DNA of 64,000 nt from Proteles cristata cristata (GCA_017311185.1 JAESUZ010005464.1:62001-126000), one strand, 5' to 3'. Counted from the first letter of the stretch, positions 10,641 through 23,687 are shown. The notes: generated by a model not told the origin, from the letters alone. Numbers and translations: made by a program.

Positions 10641-11538
10641 AAAAAAAGAAAAAAGAAGAACTAAATTAAATAGTATCTTTGTGTAGACCAATACTAATAA
10701 TATGCCATAAACTGAGGGTATGGTCAATTTAAACCTCTGCACCTGAAATCCAACTAAAGCTAGATGATTGATAGACAGATAGGAAGAAAGAAAGAAAAGA
10801 AGCCATTCTGTCTATACTTAGGGCTACTGAAATACCACCACTACCACCACCACTGCAGAGAGTTCCATTCTCAGTCCACTTGACCTTGGTCTCATATGGA
10901 GCTTTGAAGCTTTAGTACCCTGACTCGCTTTCTGGATTTGGCATACAACTGCAACTTGATGGGGCTAGACAAAATGGTTTCCACAGGTCCATCCAAGCTT
11001 TATGATTTTCAAATCCCACTTATTGTATATTTAATCAAAGAAGGGAGTGATGAGGCATAAGCTAGAGAAATTTGCAACTTTGTGCTCAATATGCAGAACT
11101 CACATTCAGCAGATAGAAGGCATTAAAGGCTATACATGATGCAGATTGCCTAGATAATTCTCTGTGATCAAGCACACTTTACAATTAATGATAATTTTTT
11201 TTATTCAGGTGAGATCTGCTGTTTCTAAAAGTTTTCATGTTTGAAATTTTATGGAAAAACTCTATTGAGTTTAATGGTGAATATTCTAAATAGTAGCTGA
11301 AATATTTTAACATCACTAGAGTCACTTCTGCGGCTCCCATCACAAGTAAGATTGGATTTGATAGAAAAATCTAGGGCATTGCCATGACAATTACCAGGCA
11401 TAATCTTAGTTCCACTTAGGCTTTATATAACTCCAATCAGATAAAAAGCAGAGGGCTATAAAGGGCAGAGAAGGGCGCTCACCTCTGCCTTTTGTTATCA
11501 CAGTGTCCCGACTCCAACAGTAACGAAACATGACATTA
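10641..11538. other. Single-copy-looking sequence, no gene seen
   Basis: No family-level repeat recognised. It contains a ccaccaccactaccacc-like short tract near 10835 and several TAATTA-type motifs near 11180-11200. No supported coding exon. Confidence 0.5.
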
Positions 11539-11712
11539 AGCCCCTGGTTCTCAACCCTGGCTGCATGTTAAAATTACCTGAGAATCTTTCACAAACTGCT
11601 GAAGCCTAGGCCCTATCCCTAGAGTTTCTGATTTAATTGGTCTGGAGTGAGAAGGCTTTAAAATCTTCCCAGATGATTTTAATATGCAACCAGGGTTAAG
11701 AAGCACTGCACT
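11539..11712 (+). mobile_element. MER5A-type hAT-Charlie MITE
   Basis: Left end cctggttctcaaccctggct and right end ccagggttaagaagcactgc are inverted copies of each other. Between them lie gctgaagcctaggcccta and tctgatttaattggtctgg, the standard MER5A interior. Non-autonomous, no coding capacity; an ancient placental-wide element. Confidence 0.88.
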
Positions 11713-13185
11713 AGGTAATTATCACAGCAATTTTCAAGGTGCCGCCCAGGGAGGGCAAGAAGTTGGGAATGCCTTCCAAGTGGCTGTCAGTTTGGATTCT
11801 TGTGTGTTTGGATTCTTTCATGGTTTGGCAAAAATAATAGAACAATCACATTAAAAATAAATCAGTTCTATCATTGGCATTCCATCTAAATGGCATCAGT
11901 GTTTTCATAAATCCTGTTTGATATTTTTATAGAATTGTTTTAAATAGAGCCAGGGGGAGTAAAGGGGAAGAGAAGGGAAGGAGGAAGTGCAGAGATCCCA
12001 CCAAGAGCCTTCTCACGTAAGAGTTTGAGAACCTCTGGGTTTAAGAAGTTGGGTGCAGGACAAGCAAACAGCAATTGTTCAGGACACCATCTGCTTCCCT
12101 TCATGCCCTCAGGGTACTTTGAGCTCTGCAATAATTATCTTCTACCTTATAACATAGAATTGCCAGATTTTTTTTAAGGATCATGGATCAGAACATTGCC
12201 GAGTGACTAGCAGTCCCTGTTTTAATAAGTCTGAAATCAATCAAACACTTTCACTGCATTTTTAAAATATCACAAGTAGGTCTTAGGAATCATCTGCCAT
12301 CTTGTCTCTGTAGCCTGACAACTCTTAGATCTTATTCATCAGACTGCTGAACTGTCTTGTTTTCTGTTTTGTTTTGTTTTGTTTTTTTCAGAGACATATA
12401 CCATCCAAAATCTTTCTGATATTCTTGCTTTTAACTGGTGTCTGAATCAAAGCAGCTAAACATGATACAAATTCAACGTCATTTCCTTCAAGACTTAACT
12501 CATCTTTCTGGGCTTGAAATGTTGAACAAGCAATAGCTGGCTTCATCCAAACCCTACAAATGTATACCCCCCCCAAAAAAAATTACAATCAGTACCAAAC
12601 CTTGAGTCACATTGGAGGGGGAGAATGTTTTCTGGGAATATACAAAGCTGCCATCTTTATTAGTGTGAAATATGAGAATCTAAAATGAATGAGGGAAATA
12701 GCTACTCTAATTTTTCAAAGCTGTTTTTTTTTCTGTTTGCAGTGTTTATGACAGCTTGAATCAGAAGGACCTTGATGATGTAAAATGTTATTTCTTGAGG
12801 GGTTTTTTACTGGTTAGATGACCCACATTTTTTCTATTCTATTGAAAGAAATTCTATCGTTCATTCTATTGAACTAAAAAGAATATCCCTATCAAGGATC
12901 TAATGTCATGAAACCAAAGAGAAAGAAGTTCAGAATTTTTTTCACTTTTCACATAAATTTACACTAAAAATACTTAAGATTAAAAATACAGATATGAATA
13001 GATAGGTAGGCAAATATCAAAACTCGCCATAGTGTTTTACTTTTCCGCTACTACTATAAAAGTGTAAAGCACTACCTAAAAAAAACTGAGAAGACAGAAT
13101 ATGGGAGTCCTCACTTCAAAGAACACTAAAGATTTTCCTGAGTGTGGGGTCAGAACATCCTCATCCACACTGCCCCAGATGGAGG
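11713..13185. other. Repeat-poor sequence, no gene seen
   Basis: Includes a ttttgtttt run at 12360-12388. Stretches such as 12720-12960 have no obvious repeat and could be ordinary intron or intergenic DNA. No coding frame is supported on either strand. Confidence 0.5.
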
Positions 13186-13189
13186 TGAA

Positions 13190-13700
13190 TATGGTCATGT
13201 TCATACCTTGTAGTGACAGGTTGTAAATGACAGAAATCCAACTCAAACTCTTGTAAGAAAAGAAAAAAAAAAAGAGTTGTAACTAATTAAACATGGCTGG
13301 TCAAAGTGGCCAAACAATGTGACCAGGATTCAGCTCTCTCACACCTTTTCCCTCTGCTTTCTTTTGTATTGTTTTGGCTCTCCACATGGAGACATCCAGC
13401 AGGCTTATACCTTCCAGCTTCAAGCCCAACAGAAAGGAAACACATCTCTGTAGTTCCATGAGGGATCCATGCAACTGGATCCATGCCATCTTGAACTGGG
13501 GCCAAGGACATGGAAGCCCTTATCAGGCATTCAGAAAACAGTGCCCACTCTGGGAGTGAGGAATCTGGATCAATGCTACCTGAACTCCAAAGGCTGAGCG
13601 GGGGGAAGACCGTGCCCTACACAAAATCAGGAGCTGTTACCAGGGGCTCTGAGTCTGGGTGGCAAACACAACCAGTGTCCATTTCAAATGAGGATTAAAG
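13190..13700 (+). repeat. Old interspersed repeat, family not assigned
   Basis: The succession gtgacaggttgtaaatgac, aaatccaactcaaactc, ctccacatggagacatcc, ggagctgttaccaggggc and ccagtgtccatttc follows the order of a known old mammalian repeat that I remember but cannot name with certainty. The open frames here are incidental. Confidence 0.45.
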
Positions 13701-13839
13701 AATCCAGAAGAGGAAGAGGTCTACTTGGAGAGATGAAATGGACCTTAAATCTCCTCTTTCCAAAGCTGTGATAAACACGTACAAGTAAATGTTACTTTTT
13801 CTGCGGTCTATCAGAAGTAGTGGGTCAAATGGTAAGCAC

Positions 13840-14163
13840 TTTAATGCTACGAAGACATGAATGAACCTCAGAAACATTATACTAAACAAAAGAAGCCAGA
13901 CACAAAAGGTCACATATATGATTTCATTTATATGATTATGCAGATAAAAGTACATGCATAGAGACAGAAAGCATACTGGTGGTTGTCAGGGATCAAAGAC
14001 AGAGGAGAATGGGGAGTGACTACTTTTGGGGTGATGAAAATAATTTAGAACTTGATATAGGTAGTGGTTGTACAACATTATGGATGTGTTCAAAGCCATG
14101 GAATTATATACTTTAAAATAGTTAATTTCATGCTATGTGAATTTCACTTCAACTTTTTTTAAA
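13840..14163 (+). mobile_element. L1M-type LINE-1 3' end
   Basis: Signature order: gaagccagacacaaaaggtc, gatttcatttatatgat, ggtggttgtcagggatc, ggggtgatgaaaataattt, then ccatggaattatatacttta and gtgaatttcacttcaact. This is the ORF2 end plus 3' UTR of an old L1, with no intact frame. Confidence 0.8.
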
Positions 14164-16960
14164 GGAGGAGGGAGAGGACTCTGTGCAAGGCTTAAATTGG
14201 GTAGAATCCTGAGCTTGCCTTTCTTTCCATCTCTATTTTTGATCACCTGCTAAAGTACCAATGCAGGTTCACAGATCTCTTGACTTTTGTGCCTATGAAG
14301 CACTCATTCTGTACTTAAAGAAATGGCCTTCCCTTCCTGGCTTCTTGGCTAGAGCCAAACTGATCATAAAGTTTTAGATGGTTTTACAGGACTTGGCCTT
14401 TGGTCACTCACTCTCCCTTCAGCCTCCCTACCTCCAAGAAATGGGGAGCTGGTAAGCTTTGGCGTAGGATATACTCGATTCCCTCACTTTCTGCCTTCTA
14501 CCAAGATGCTATTGTTTTTAGTGCATAAGAGTTCAGCTCATACTGCATTGATGAATTCCATTTTCACATTTTGTAATTCTGGGAGAGTCTCAACAGTCAC
14601 AGGCCCCACAACAACCTTCCCAGAAATGTTTCCAGAAGAGAGTCCAGTCATTTGAAGGACAGCTCTGGTGGGTTTTGCTAAAGGCTTTATTTCTACAGAG
14701 TGTCATGTCAAATCTTTAGTCTGAAGTTTCTAAACTCTGCACAGTTACCAGGAAATTGGCTGGAAACCACGAGGAGTCAGGCAGTCTTGACTCCTTGACT
14801 AATGTGTGAATAGTGTGTGAATTTTTATCCAGATCCTGCCTGTGAAACTTCAGCAGTTCAAACAAAGACAAGAGTAATTGTTTAAGACGTATTTTAGGGA
14901 GAAAAATAAATTGGTATAGTGGGCATGACTCTCAGTGAACAAATTCTGGGATGCCAGAAATAAAATTTTATTCTTCTATCATAAAACTTAATTTCTATGT
15001 AGAAGGCCTAATCCTCTCAGACAGCAGGAAGTTCCCTGGTTAGTTGGAGACCCTGAGCTTTACCCTTGGGTTGTGTCTAATTTCCAGGAGGTCAAAGCCA
15101 TGCCAAGTATGGGGAAGGGAGGCATCTGGTCATTGGCTGCAGCCTCTGAATGATGGCTAAGACATCCCCTGATCCCATTCATCTGACTCCATCCTTTCCT
15201 TCCAATGCCACACGTGTGGGCATCACCATCATCTAGTGATTCTTTGCTTGTTTAGGACATAGAAAGCTACCAGAACCTATAGACCTGCACATACCCTCTC
15301 GGCCTACACTCTGTGAAGACATTCCCTTCCCTGTGGTCTTTCAACCTCCTCAGGACTCTGTCTTAGGATTACAAGGCCCTTTTGGTCTCAAATTACTCCC
15401 CTTCTTTCTAAGCTTTTATCACTTTGCACTCTGTTTGGGAAGCAGGGTACGGAGACTCTCCCTCTGATTTTTGACAAACTCTTGACAAACGCATCTCACA
15501 TCAACTTCCATCTATCCCCACCACCCCCTAACACATACACATGCACACACGCACACACACGCGCGCGCGCACACACACACACACACTCACAACTTGCTAA
15601 GAAGACTCTCCCAGCAGGGAGCCCAGAACTCAGAGAGGCTCGACTGGGAGTAAGGGCAAGGTAGGAAATGGAAGGGTTCCACTATATGTTTTTTTTAATC
15701 TATTCATTTAATTTTGTTGATTTGAAAATTGCAGACTAGAATAAGATAATTTTACATGCTACTTCCCCCTCCCCCACTGCGAAAAGAAATAGTGGATAAA
15801 ATTCTGGACATAACAATGCACCTGATTTCAAGACATTTACCTTGATTCTTTTCTCCCACCCAAGCTGGGACATTGACCTCCTCCGACGCATCTTCTTGCA
15901 TGAACTTCCCCATTTGTGGGCCCCACTCCAGCAAGGGGCTCCATTACCACCTAAGACACCTGCTTACTTACACTGTCCAACCTCAACATGGTTGTAAAGA
16001 AGAGTATGCCTAACTGGGAGAACACTGAAAATAATGGCTTATGCCTCTTAAATATCTAAAAGACAATCTTTACATGCATCTTAATTTAAGAAGTTCAATG
16101 AGCATATTTGCCCATGCAGATGTTATTGCATTCCACTCTCTTTATCATAATTTTAAGAAGTGCCAGGTACTATTATTAAATTTGTGTGTTTGTATACTGG
16201 TTAGGAGATAGGGAGCAGTGTTTGCTCCCCAACTGGATATTAAGTTCCCAGAGGGTGTTTTGTTTTGTTTTTGTGTTTTTGTTTTTGTTTTTTTAACATC
16301 GATGACTGTTCATTTACAGGCTGGGAACATTTACTGAACATCTCCTCTCCCCAGCACTGCAGAAACAGGAATAGCTGTTTCAAATGGAAGGTTTTAACAA
16401 TGATAGCAAGAATTCACAACTATCACAAACCTTCATTTTCAGCTGAACCAAACCCACTGTATTTTGGGTGTTTCATTCACCTCCATGGGCAGAAGCTCTA
16501 GCAGTGGCCTCGGCCAATGAAGATTTTATTCAGTCATTTTATTCAGTTTATACCTAGGACCTCCTATCCTTTTGCTTAGGCACCTGACCGGTGTGGTTCT
16601 GTCTACATCCAAGCTGAGAGCTCTGTTTTACAGTCCACTTTTTATCTTATTATTTTATTCTGTGTGTGCAATATGATGCTCTGTTTATAAAAGATGCCTC
16701 AAGAAATTCTTGCTAAAGAGGATAGATGAATGAAAATCACACACTATTAAGGCAAAAAGGATCTTGAAAATTTATCTACTCTTTTCTGAAACCTTCAGGC
16801 AGGCCATACGCTCAAGCCAATCCAAATAAATGAGAACTTACTCAATATTTTTAGACCTCCAGCAAAAATTTCTAAATCCGTTTTCATAAAGTAGTATTAA
16901 TACGGCTTTGAACAACTCTGTCTAAAACTCCCCCACCAAATCTAACATGAATGTGACAGA
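14164..16960. other. Single-copy-looking sequence, no gene seen
   Basis: No SINE or LINE recognised for about 2.8 kb apart from the CA/CG tract below and a ttttgtttttg run at 16258-16293. Open frames are short and featureless. Ordinary intergenic or intronic DNA. Confidence 0.5.
15531..15590. repeat. (CA)n/(CG)n alternating tract
   Basis: acacatacacatgcacacac leads into gcgcgcgcgc (15561-15570) and then (AC)n. It is almost wholly alternating pyrimidine-purine, a composition able to adopt Z-DNA. Confidence 0.9.
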
Positions 16961-16964
16961 GAGA

Positions 16965-17150
16965 AAACACACCGGACTGAGGGCCAGAAGGTCTGCAATG
17001 GGGCCTGGTCCTGGGACCCAGAGGGCTTGACCTTGACAGCATCATTTACCCCCCAGGAACTTTATGTGCTTCATCTATAAAATTACAGGGGTTGATGAGA
17101 GGATCTTTAAGCTCACTTAGACTCAAATTCTATTAAACCTTTTCATTTGT
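16965..17150 (+). mobile_element. MIR SINE relic
   Basis: ggactgagggccagaaggtc, then gcatcatttacc, gtgcttcatctataaaatta and gatgagaggatctttaag track the MIR consensus forward. Ancient mammal-wide element. Confidence 0.65.
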
Positions 17151-17689
17151 GTGCCAGGATATGAATAGTGAGGCTCTTTTCATACAGAAACTAAACTGTA
17201 TGAATTTCTCCCTTCCTCTGTTTGCCACTTTAAAGGATAGAACACAAATGTTTTCTCTTATTCTCCTGGGAAGACTTGGAGATTAGCAGCCCTGCTTGCC
17301 ATAATGTTTGATCAGTCTTCATTAGAATTATTTTATAAAGTTTAAAATGCAAAAGATTTCCTCTAGGGAAAATAGATACATCAGTCTTTCCTCTGTATGG
17401 TTGATCAAAATATTTTTTTGATAGCCGGGTTACATAAAACAGGCCTTCATATATGGATATCATCAATGTTTTGTATTTTGCAGTACTGCTATCGGTTTGT
17501 GCTTGTGAGTACAGGAATTCTGATAGATTCTATGTTGTGCAATTCCTATCAAAAAAGAAAAAGACCATATGTGGAGTTTTTGCAATTGCACGTACTGCAT
17601 TTAAAAATATTCCTTATAGGAGAGAACTTCCATTTTAACTAGGCATCAATGAGAACATAATCCTCCACTTAAAATTTTTCATATCAGGT
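17151..17689. other. Repeat-free block
   Basis: No repeat seen. AT-rich, with overlapping short open frames on both strands but no recognisable protein. Confidence 0.45.
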
Positions 17690-18224
17690 GCATCCCAAAG
17701 AATTGAAAGCAAGGTCTTGAAGAGGTATTTGCATCCATGTTCACAGCAACATTATTCCAAAGAGCCAAGAGGTGGAAGCAAGCCAAGTGTCCATCGAAAG
17801 ATGAACAGATAAAGTGTGGCGAATCCGTACAATGGAATATTATTCAGCATTTAAAAATGAATGAAATTCTGACACATGCTATAACATGGATGAACCTTAA
17901 TGACATTGTACTAAATGAAATACGTCAGTCACAGAAGGACAAATGTTGTATGATTCCACTGACATGAGGTTACGTACAGCAGTCACATTCAAAGAGACAG
18001 AAAGTAGAATAATGGTTGCAGGGACGACGGTGGCAGCGGGAAATGGGGAGACCTACTGTTTGATGGCTCCAGAGTTTCAGTTTTACAGGATAAAGAGTCC
18101 TGTGGATGCTTGGTGGTGATGGCAGCAGAAAAACGTAAATGCACTTAATGCCATTGAACTTCAAACTGGTGAAGGTGGTAAATTACGGCATGTCTATTTT
18201 GCCACGATTTAAAAAAAAAAAAAA
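17690..18224 (+). mobile_element. L1M-type LINE-1 3' end
   Basis: gtattt..catccatgttcacagcaacattattc, gtccatcgaaagatgaacag, caatggaatattattcagca, catggatgaaccttaatga and agaaggacaaatgttgtatg are the L1 ORF2 C-terminus in order. A 3' UTR and a 14-A tail at 18211-18224 follow. The remaining frame is short and ends early. Confidence 0.88.
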
Positions 18225-18240
18225 GTATACACATGATTGA

Positions 18241-18425
18241 GGGGTGCCTAGGTGGTTCAGTCAGTTTAGCATCTGACTTCAGCTCGGGTCAGGATATCAG
18301 GGTTCGTGAGTTCAAGCCCCACCTTGGGCTTGCTGCTGACAGCATGGAGCCTGCTTCCAATCATCTGTCCCCCCCACCCCCCAACCTTCCTCCCCCTCTC
18401 AAAAATAAAACGTTACAAAAATTTT
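18241..18425 (+). mobile_element. CAN-type SINE, forward
   Basis: Head ggggtgcctaggtggttcag, a shortened body with 'gggtcaggatatcagggttc', tail caaaaataaaacgttac. Landed just behind the L1 poly-A. Confidence 0.92.
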
Positions 18426-18439
18426 TTAAGCATATAAAC

Positions 18440-19165
18440 AATTGAAAGAATCATCCGGAGTAGCTTCTGGCTCTATACATTTCACACATGGTTCTCCTCT
18501 GCTGTTCAAATACTTCTAGTGTTGATATCACTCTGTGTGAGCTCGGGCTCCACACCTTCAGGTCATGATGCCACTATGGTGGCCGGATGGCTAGGAATCA
18601 CGTAACTACACAGGGAAGTCCTTGTGGTCCCCATAACTGTGTCCCACTAAATGCAAACTAAAGGCACCCTGGGCCCAATTTACTCTTACTTGGATCCCAG
18701 AGATGCCCCACGTGTTTCACCACCATCCAACAGAAGGGGCAGCATGACACAGGGAAGTCAGATGGGAAAGAAACAGTGATCTGAACTGATTCCAATTAAA
18801 ATTAGTTGCTTTTGCACATGTTACAAACACAGAAGAACACGGAACATGTGTCTAGCCCATCTCCCGAGACGTTAGAAGGAGCCCATGCCGAGGAGGGCCT
18901 CGAAGGAAGGGTACGTGTCCCTGGCTCCTTGGTGAATTCACCTCTGAAATCCTATTTCACTAAAAATCCTTTCTAGATCAGTATCTTTGCCACTGGTTTT
19001 GCTCTCACATGATATGTGAACTGCCAGGTCAACATTCTTCGCACAATAATCCTCTCGGAGAGACATTTTATATCACTTTTTATATTCTCCCCAAATATGT
19101 CTAGTCTTTTTAACTTGACTTTGCAGCTATTGCCTTTCAAATATTTTATCATGCTTGCATCTGTG
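18440..19165. other. Single-copy-looking sequence
   Basis: No repeat or gene recognised. Confidence 0.45.
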
Positions 19166-19265
19166 TGATCTGTCACAGATTGTGAACAACTTGAAAACAA
19201 GGCATATTTCTATCAGGAGGCTCAGTGGCATACTACAGACAAACACATGTCTGATAAATGTATGT
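19166..19265 (+). mobile_element. LINE-2 3'-end relic
   Basis: gattgtgaacaacttgaaaa, caaggcatatttctat, then gtctgataaatgtatg follow the L2 terminal consensus (tagactgtaagctccttgag... ataaatgtttg). Confidence 0.5.
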
Positions 19266-20319
19266 GGACAAGGTAAGACATGTACGTGGGGCGGGGGGGA
19301 AGCGTCTCTTCTGAAAGCTTACCAAGTGTTTATATCCATCTTTGGGTGGAGAATCCAGGAAAAGACGCGGAACTCTGCCAGGGTTTTAAAATTTTGTTTT
19401 ATTTTAGTGTCTGTGTGTGTGGGTGTGTTTACTACAAAATGTGTCTACATCTACATCACTTAGGAATTGACTTCAGCCATGAGAAGGCAGGGACCTGAGA
19501 AAAGGATGGCTTTACATTTCTTTCTTTCTTGTGTAATAAGAAATCCAAAGGTGAGGTTCCCAGGGCTGCTGTGAGAACTCCCTGTTGTTATGGGAAACCG
19601 AGGTCACATTCAGCTCTCTGTTCTGATAGTGCTGTTCCTTCTTATACTTTTAAGATGGCTGCTAGAGCACCAGCTCTTTGTGGGTCGTCGTATCTGTATT
19701 CTGAGCAGAACGAAGGATAAATGAGGTAGGAAGGCAAAAAATGCTTCTTCGAGGCCTGTCCCATTTTCAAGGAGTGTTCTTGAGACTTACACTAAGTAAC
19801 TTCTGCCTGTGTCTGATTGGCAACCCTTGCTGGAAGGAGTGAGATGGGTGAAATTTAGAAACATGGTCTTTCGCGGGACACTGGTTTACCTACAGTGAAT
19901 TCTGGGCTCTTGGACCACAGACAAGGATGGGTACGGGGTAAATCACCACCACCTCTGTCATAACACCTCAGGCTGCCCTGGTCCCGGGCAAACTGTGAAG
20001 AGAATCTCTCACTGCCCTTTTTGCCTTGCCTCCTACTTAGGAATACACATCCTACTTCAGAGAAAAAAACAGAAACTCATTCACATGTGGGGATAACGAT
20101 CAAAGATTTTAAATGCTACTTTTCCCAATAATGTGTGTTTTAACCATGAACAGAGCCTTGAATTCGATAAAGTAATCTTCATACATAGTCAGGTACCAAT
20201 AGGTAAGATACAGAGAAGTTTGGGTTTGGGATTAGGTTTGGGAAAAAATGACTGGGGTTGGATTCCCTTGTCTCTACAAATCAGACCACACAAGGCAATG
20301 CTCTTATTGGGTTTGTTTG
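19266..20319. other. Single-copy-looking sequence, no gene supported
   Basis: Short open frames on the forward strand near 19280-19720 show no domain. The segment around 19640-19700 could be part of an old repeat. Nothing definite. Confidence 0.45.
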
Positions 20320-20423
20320 TTTTTTTTTTCTTAAGTAATCTCTATATCCAATGTGGGGCTTGAACTCCGAACCCTGAGATCAAAACTAACATGCTCTATC
20401 AACTGAGCCAGCCACGTGTCCCT
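20320..20423 (-). mobile_element. Short-type CAN SINE, reverse
   Basis: ttcttaagtaatctctatat, gtggggcttgaactccgaac, cctgagatcaaaa, and a head end actgagccagccacgtgtcc. This shorter, older carnivore form lacks the CT-rich body. Confidence 0.85.
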
Positions 20424-22738
20424 GCTTTTTTTTTTTCCCCCTAATATTCCTGTTTTTACTTCAGTGCCTTTCTGAGCACTAATGGTGAATGTGTTACCAA
20501 CCATGAATCCTAATGGGCTTCTTTTTTGTTATTTGCCCATATATTGCTCATCATTCCCCTGATTATAACTCAGTACTATATATATTTTTCCCTGAAATGG
20601 ATGAAAGTCTTTTCCACACTAATACTAATTGGGCTTTAGCGCTGTGATGTTTATTGGCTGTTTATTATTCACACAGCCATCAAGGAGGCATGGTGGAGAA
20701 GTGCTTTTCATATAGTGTTGTGGTTACTCGATAACAGACCTGCTTCAACACACACTTATGCAGTACACAAGAGATGGTGGGAGATTTCTTATTCCACCAC
20801 GTCTGTCAAGTGGGCATTAAGCAGAAAATGAAGTTTAGTTTCCTACGCCGCGATAAAACACATGCTTTAAAAAGGAATACAATTGCCTTTGAGTTACTGT
20901 GGGGTCTTTGGGCAAATATTTCTGCAGACAGCTTTCAGAAAGGAAGGTAATAACTGACATTTGTCGAGCATGTTCTGGTTTATAAAGCATTGTCACATTT
21001 ATCATCCATGCCAACTTTTCTCTGCTCTCAGCTGCTAGCAAACGGGATCTCAGTGTCACAGCTTTGAGATGGCTTCTGGGAGCTTTTGAGCTCCTTTGCC
21101 TCTGGAATGGATACCGGCAGTTTCAATGATGGCCTCAATCACAGGTTTCCAGAAGCAAGAGCAAACTGACCATCTCCTGGTTTTTTTCTACCCGAAAATA
21201 ATGCTATTCCCATTGAAGCCAACAGCTCCCTGCCAGCTGAGTCCAGGAGGAAGTGAGGATTACAGAAAGACAGGGATGTCGAAGGTAAGAATATTCCTTT
21301 CTACCTCCTATTATTCTTTCTCTGTTCTCACTCTAGGCTGACTCAGGACCGCCATAGGCCAACAAACACACTTAGGTTTCTCTGGGCCATCAATAAATCA
21401 ATCACTGAACCTGCAAGTTGACTGAAAACATAAGAGATCTGAAGGCCAAACAGACAGACCTATATTCTCCAAACGGGAAAGGGCCAAATTTCATCTTTTG
21501 GAAGGAGAAATAGTACCCAGAGCTGGGAGTTCCCAGGGAAGTCGGGCAGCCAGGGTCACAGATAACAGCACCTTGTTTCATCCCACCTTCTGAATATTTA
21601 CATCTCTGGCTATACACAGGCTCAAGCATCTCCCATCTTAAGAGAGAGAGAGAGAGAGAGAGAGAAATGCTGAAGTTATCTTCCATCTTTAAAAAAAAAA
21701 AAAAAGTACCCTTGGATTCTAGTCACTGGAGCCAATCACAGCCCAATACCTCTGAACCTTTTTTCTTCCAAAACTCTGCCTACAATGTCCCTAGCATCAC
21801 TACTTCCTCGCCTATCACTCAGTCCGCAGACTATTGAAATCTGGCTTATTCGCACCATGACCTCATACCGAAGGTGCATTTTGTGATCTTTTTACTGCAA
21901 GACTACAGTATTCAGCATATTGGTGTTGGTTTTTTGGTTTGGGTTTTTGGGTTTTTTTTGCTGCCATGACACTGGACTCCCCTGTCCTCATACCGCCCTG
22001 TGATTTATTCCAACACCTTCCAAGCTGCCTTTCCAGGTTCCTGCCTTTCCTTCTCTCCACACCCTCCTGGGGTAGCTCATTCATTCCCTTGCTCTCAATT
22101 ACCTCCCATGTATGGATCCTTCTTTAACTGGCACTGAGTGCCCATACCTCTCCCCCAGCATCAGACTCAACATCATTTTTCTAAGTGAGTTGCCCTAAAG
22201 CTAAACATACTGTCTCCCTCTAAACCGTCTTCTGTCTCTACCTCCGTTCTCATCTGATGATCCGCTCACTGGCACAGGTTAGAAAGCCTATGCTTCCTCT
22301 CTCCCCTCCATCAGCCCTACATCTCATCTCTGTATTTCTGGACCCATCTCTTCTCTTTACTCTTGCTGTTATGACTATAGTTCACAGCTCTGTCACCTGT
22401 TGTCGGAACATGTGGCAACAATATCCTAATGATATCCACATGTGCATATGTTCTTGCCAGAGTGGTCTGTGTGAGATGAAAATCTAAGTAAAAATAAAAG
22501 CCCAAGATCCTGACTGTGACGTCGATGTTCGTGGCTTTAGTAACAGCTTCCTTCTCCAGCCTCACAGTTTTATTCTACCTGTTACATCCTTTACACTCCA
22601 GCAAAATGACATTGCTGGCTACACCGAGGACTCCCTACATGCTGGACCCTCTGCATGGATGTGCTGTCTGCCTCTTTCTCCTTCCCCTGTCCATCATCTA
22701 GTTAAACCATACTCAGCCTTTAAAAGTGATTAGAAATA
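20424..22738. other. Repeat-poor sequence, no gene seen
   Basis: Besides the (GA)n tract this 2.3 kb has no clear repeat. The CT-rich 21960-22700 part may be a decayed element. Short open frames lack recognisable domains. Confidence 0.45.
21641..21666. repeat. (GA)n tract
   Basis: About 13 GA units ahead of aaatgctgaag. Confidence 0.9.
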
Positions 22739-22960
22739 GGGGTGCCTGGGTGACTCAGTTGGTTAAGTGTGTGACTTTGGCTCAGGTCATGATCTCACAG
22801 TTCATGGGTTCGAGCCCTGTGTTGGGCTCTGTGCTGACAGCTCAGAGCCTGGAGCCTGCTTCACATTCTGTGTCTCCCTCTCTCTCTGACCGTCCACTGC
22901 TCACACTCCCTCTCTCTTTCTCTCTCTCAAAAATAAATAAAAAACATTAAAAAAAATTTT
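22739..22960 (+). mobile_element. CAN-type SINE, forward
   Basis: Head ggggtgcctgggtgactcag; gtcatgatctcacagttcat; ggttcgagccctgtgttggg; tail caaaaataaataaaaaacatt. Older body type. Confidence 0.94.
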
Positions 22961-22974
22961 TTTAATATTTATCT

Positions 22975-23045
22975 TTGTGTCAACAACACACCTCAGACAT
23001 TTAATAGTTGATTGCTGAATGAATGAATGAATGAATGGACAGAAA
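22975..23045 (+). mobile_element. Probable LINE-2 3' terminus
   Basis: cctcagacatttaatagttg followed by gctgaatgaatgaatgaatg resembles the L2 end (aataaatatttgttgaatgaatga). Short, so uncertain. Confidence 0.4.
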
Positions 23046-23073
23046 TTAAGGCAAGATTAAGAAGGGACAAAGA

Positions 23074-23288
23074 GGGGCGCCTCGGTGGCTTAGTCGGTTA
23101 AGCGTCCGACTTTCGCTTAGGTCATGATCTCGCGGTTCGTGGGTTCAAGCTCTGCGTCAGGCTCTGTGCTGACTGCCAGCTCAGAGCCTGGAGCCTGTTT
23201 CAGAGTCTGTGACTCCCTCTCTCTCTGACCCTCCCCTGCTCACGCTGTCTCTCTCTCCTAGAAATAATTAAAAGATTAAAAAAAAAAG
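23074..23288 (+). mobile_element. Young-subfamily CAN-type SINE, forward
   Basis: Head ggggcgcctcggtggcttag, cgactttcgcttaggtcatg, tgctgactgccagctcag, and the tail tcctagaaataattaaaaga. Diagnostic young-subfamily positions are present. Confidence 0.95.
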
Positions 23289-23303
23289 ACGGGATGAAGA
23301 GAT

Positions 23304-23481
23304 GGGGCATCTGGGTGGCTCAGCTGGTTAAGTGTCCTACTCTTGATTTCACCTCAGGTCGTGATCTCACAGTTCGTGAGATTGAGCATGGGGCCTGCTT
23401 GGGATTTTCTCTCCCTCTCTCTCTTTGCTCTTTCTCTGCTCATGCACATGTGTGCTCTCTCAAAATAAATAAATAAATTTT
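23304..23481 (+). mobile_element. CAN-type SINE, forward (left arm of tail-to-tail pair)
   Basis: Head ggggcatctgggtggctcag, short body with gattgagcatggggcctg, tail caaaataaataaataaattt. Immediately followed by a reverse SINE. Confidence 0.92.
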
Positions 23482-23687
23482 CTTTGAACACGTATTCATT
23501 TTTAGAAGCAGAGAAAGACAGAGTGTGAGTGGAGGAGGGGCAGAGAGAAGGAGACACATATCTAAAAGAGGCTCCAGGCTCTGAGCTGTCAGCACAGAGC
23601 CCAGAGTGGGGCTTGAACCCACAAACCGCGAGGTCATGTCCCAAGCTAAAGTCGGACTCTTAACCGACTGAGCCAACCAGGTACCCC
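23482..23687 (-). mobile_element. CAN-type SINE, reverse (right arm of tail-to-tail pair)
   Basis: From cattttta through gctccaggctctgagctgtc, ttgaacccacaaaccgcgag, to ccgactgagccaaccaggta. It lies tail to tail with the copy at 23304. Confidence 0.92.
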
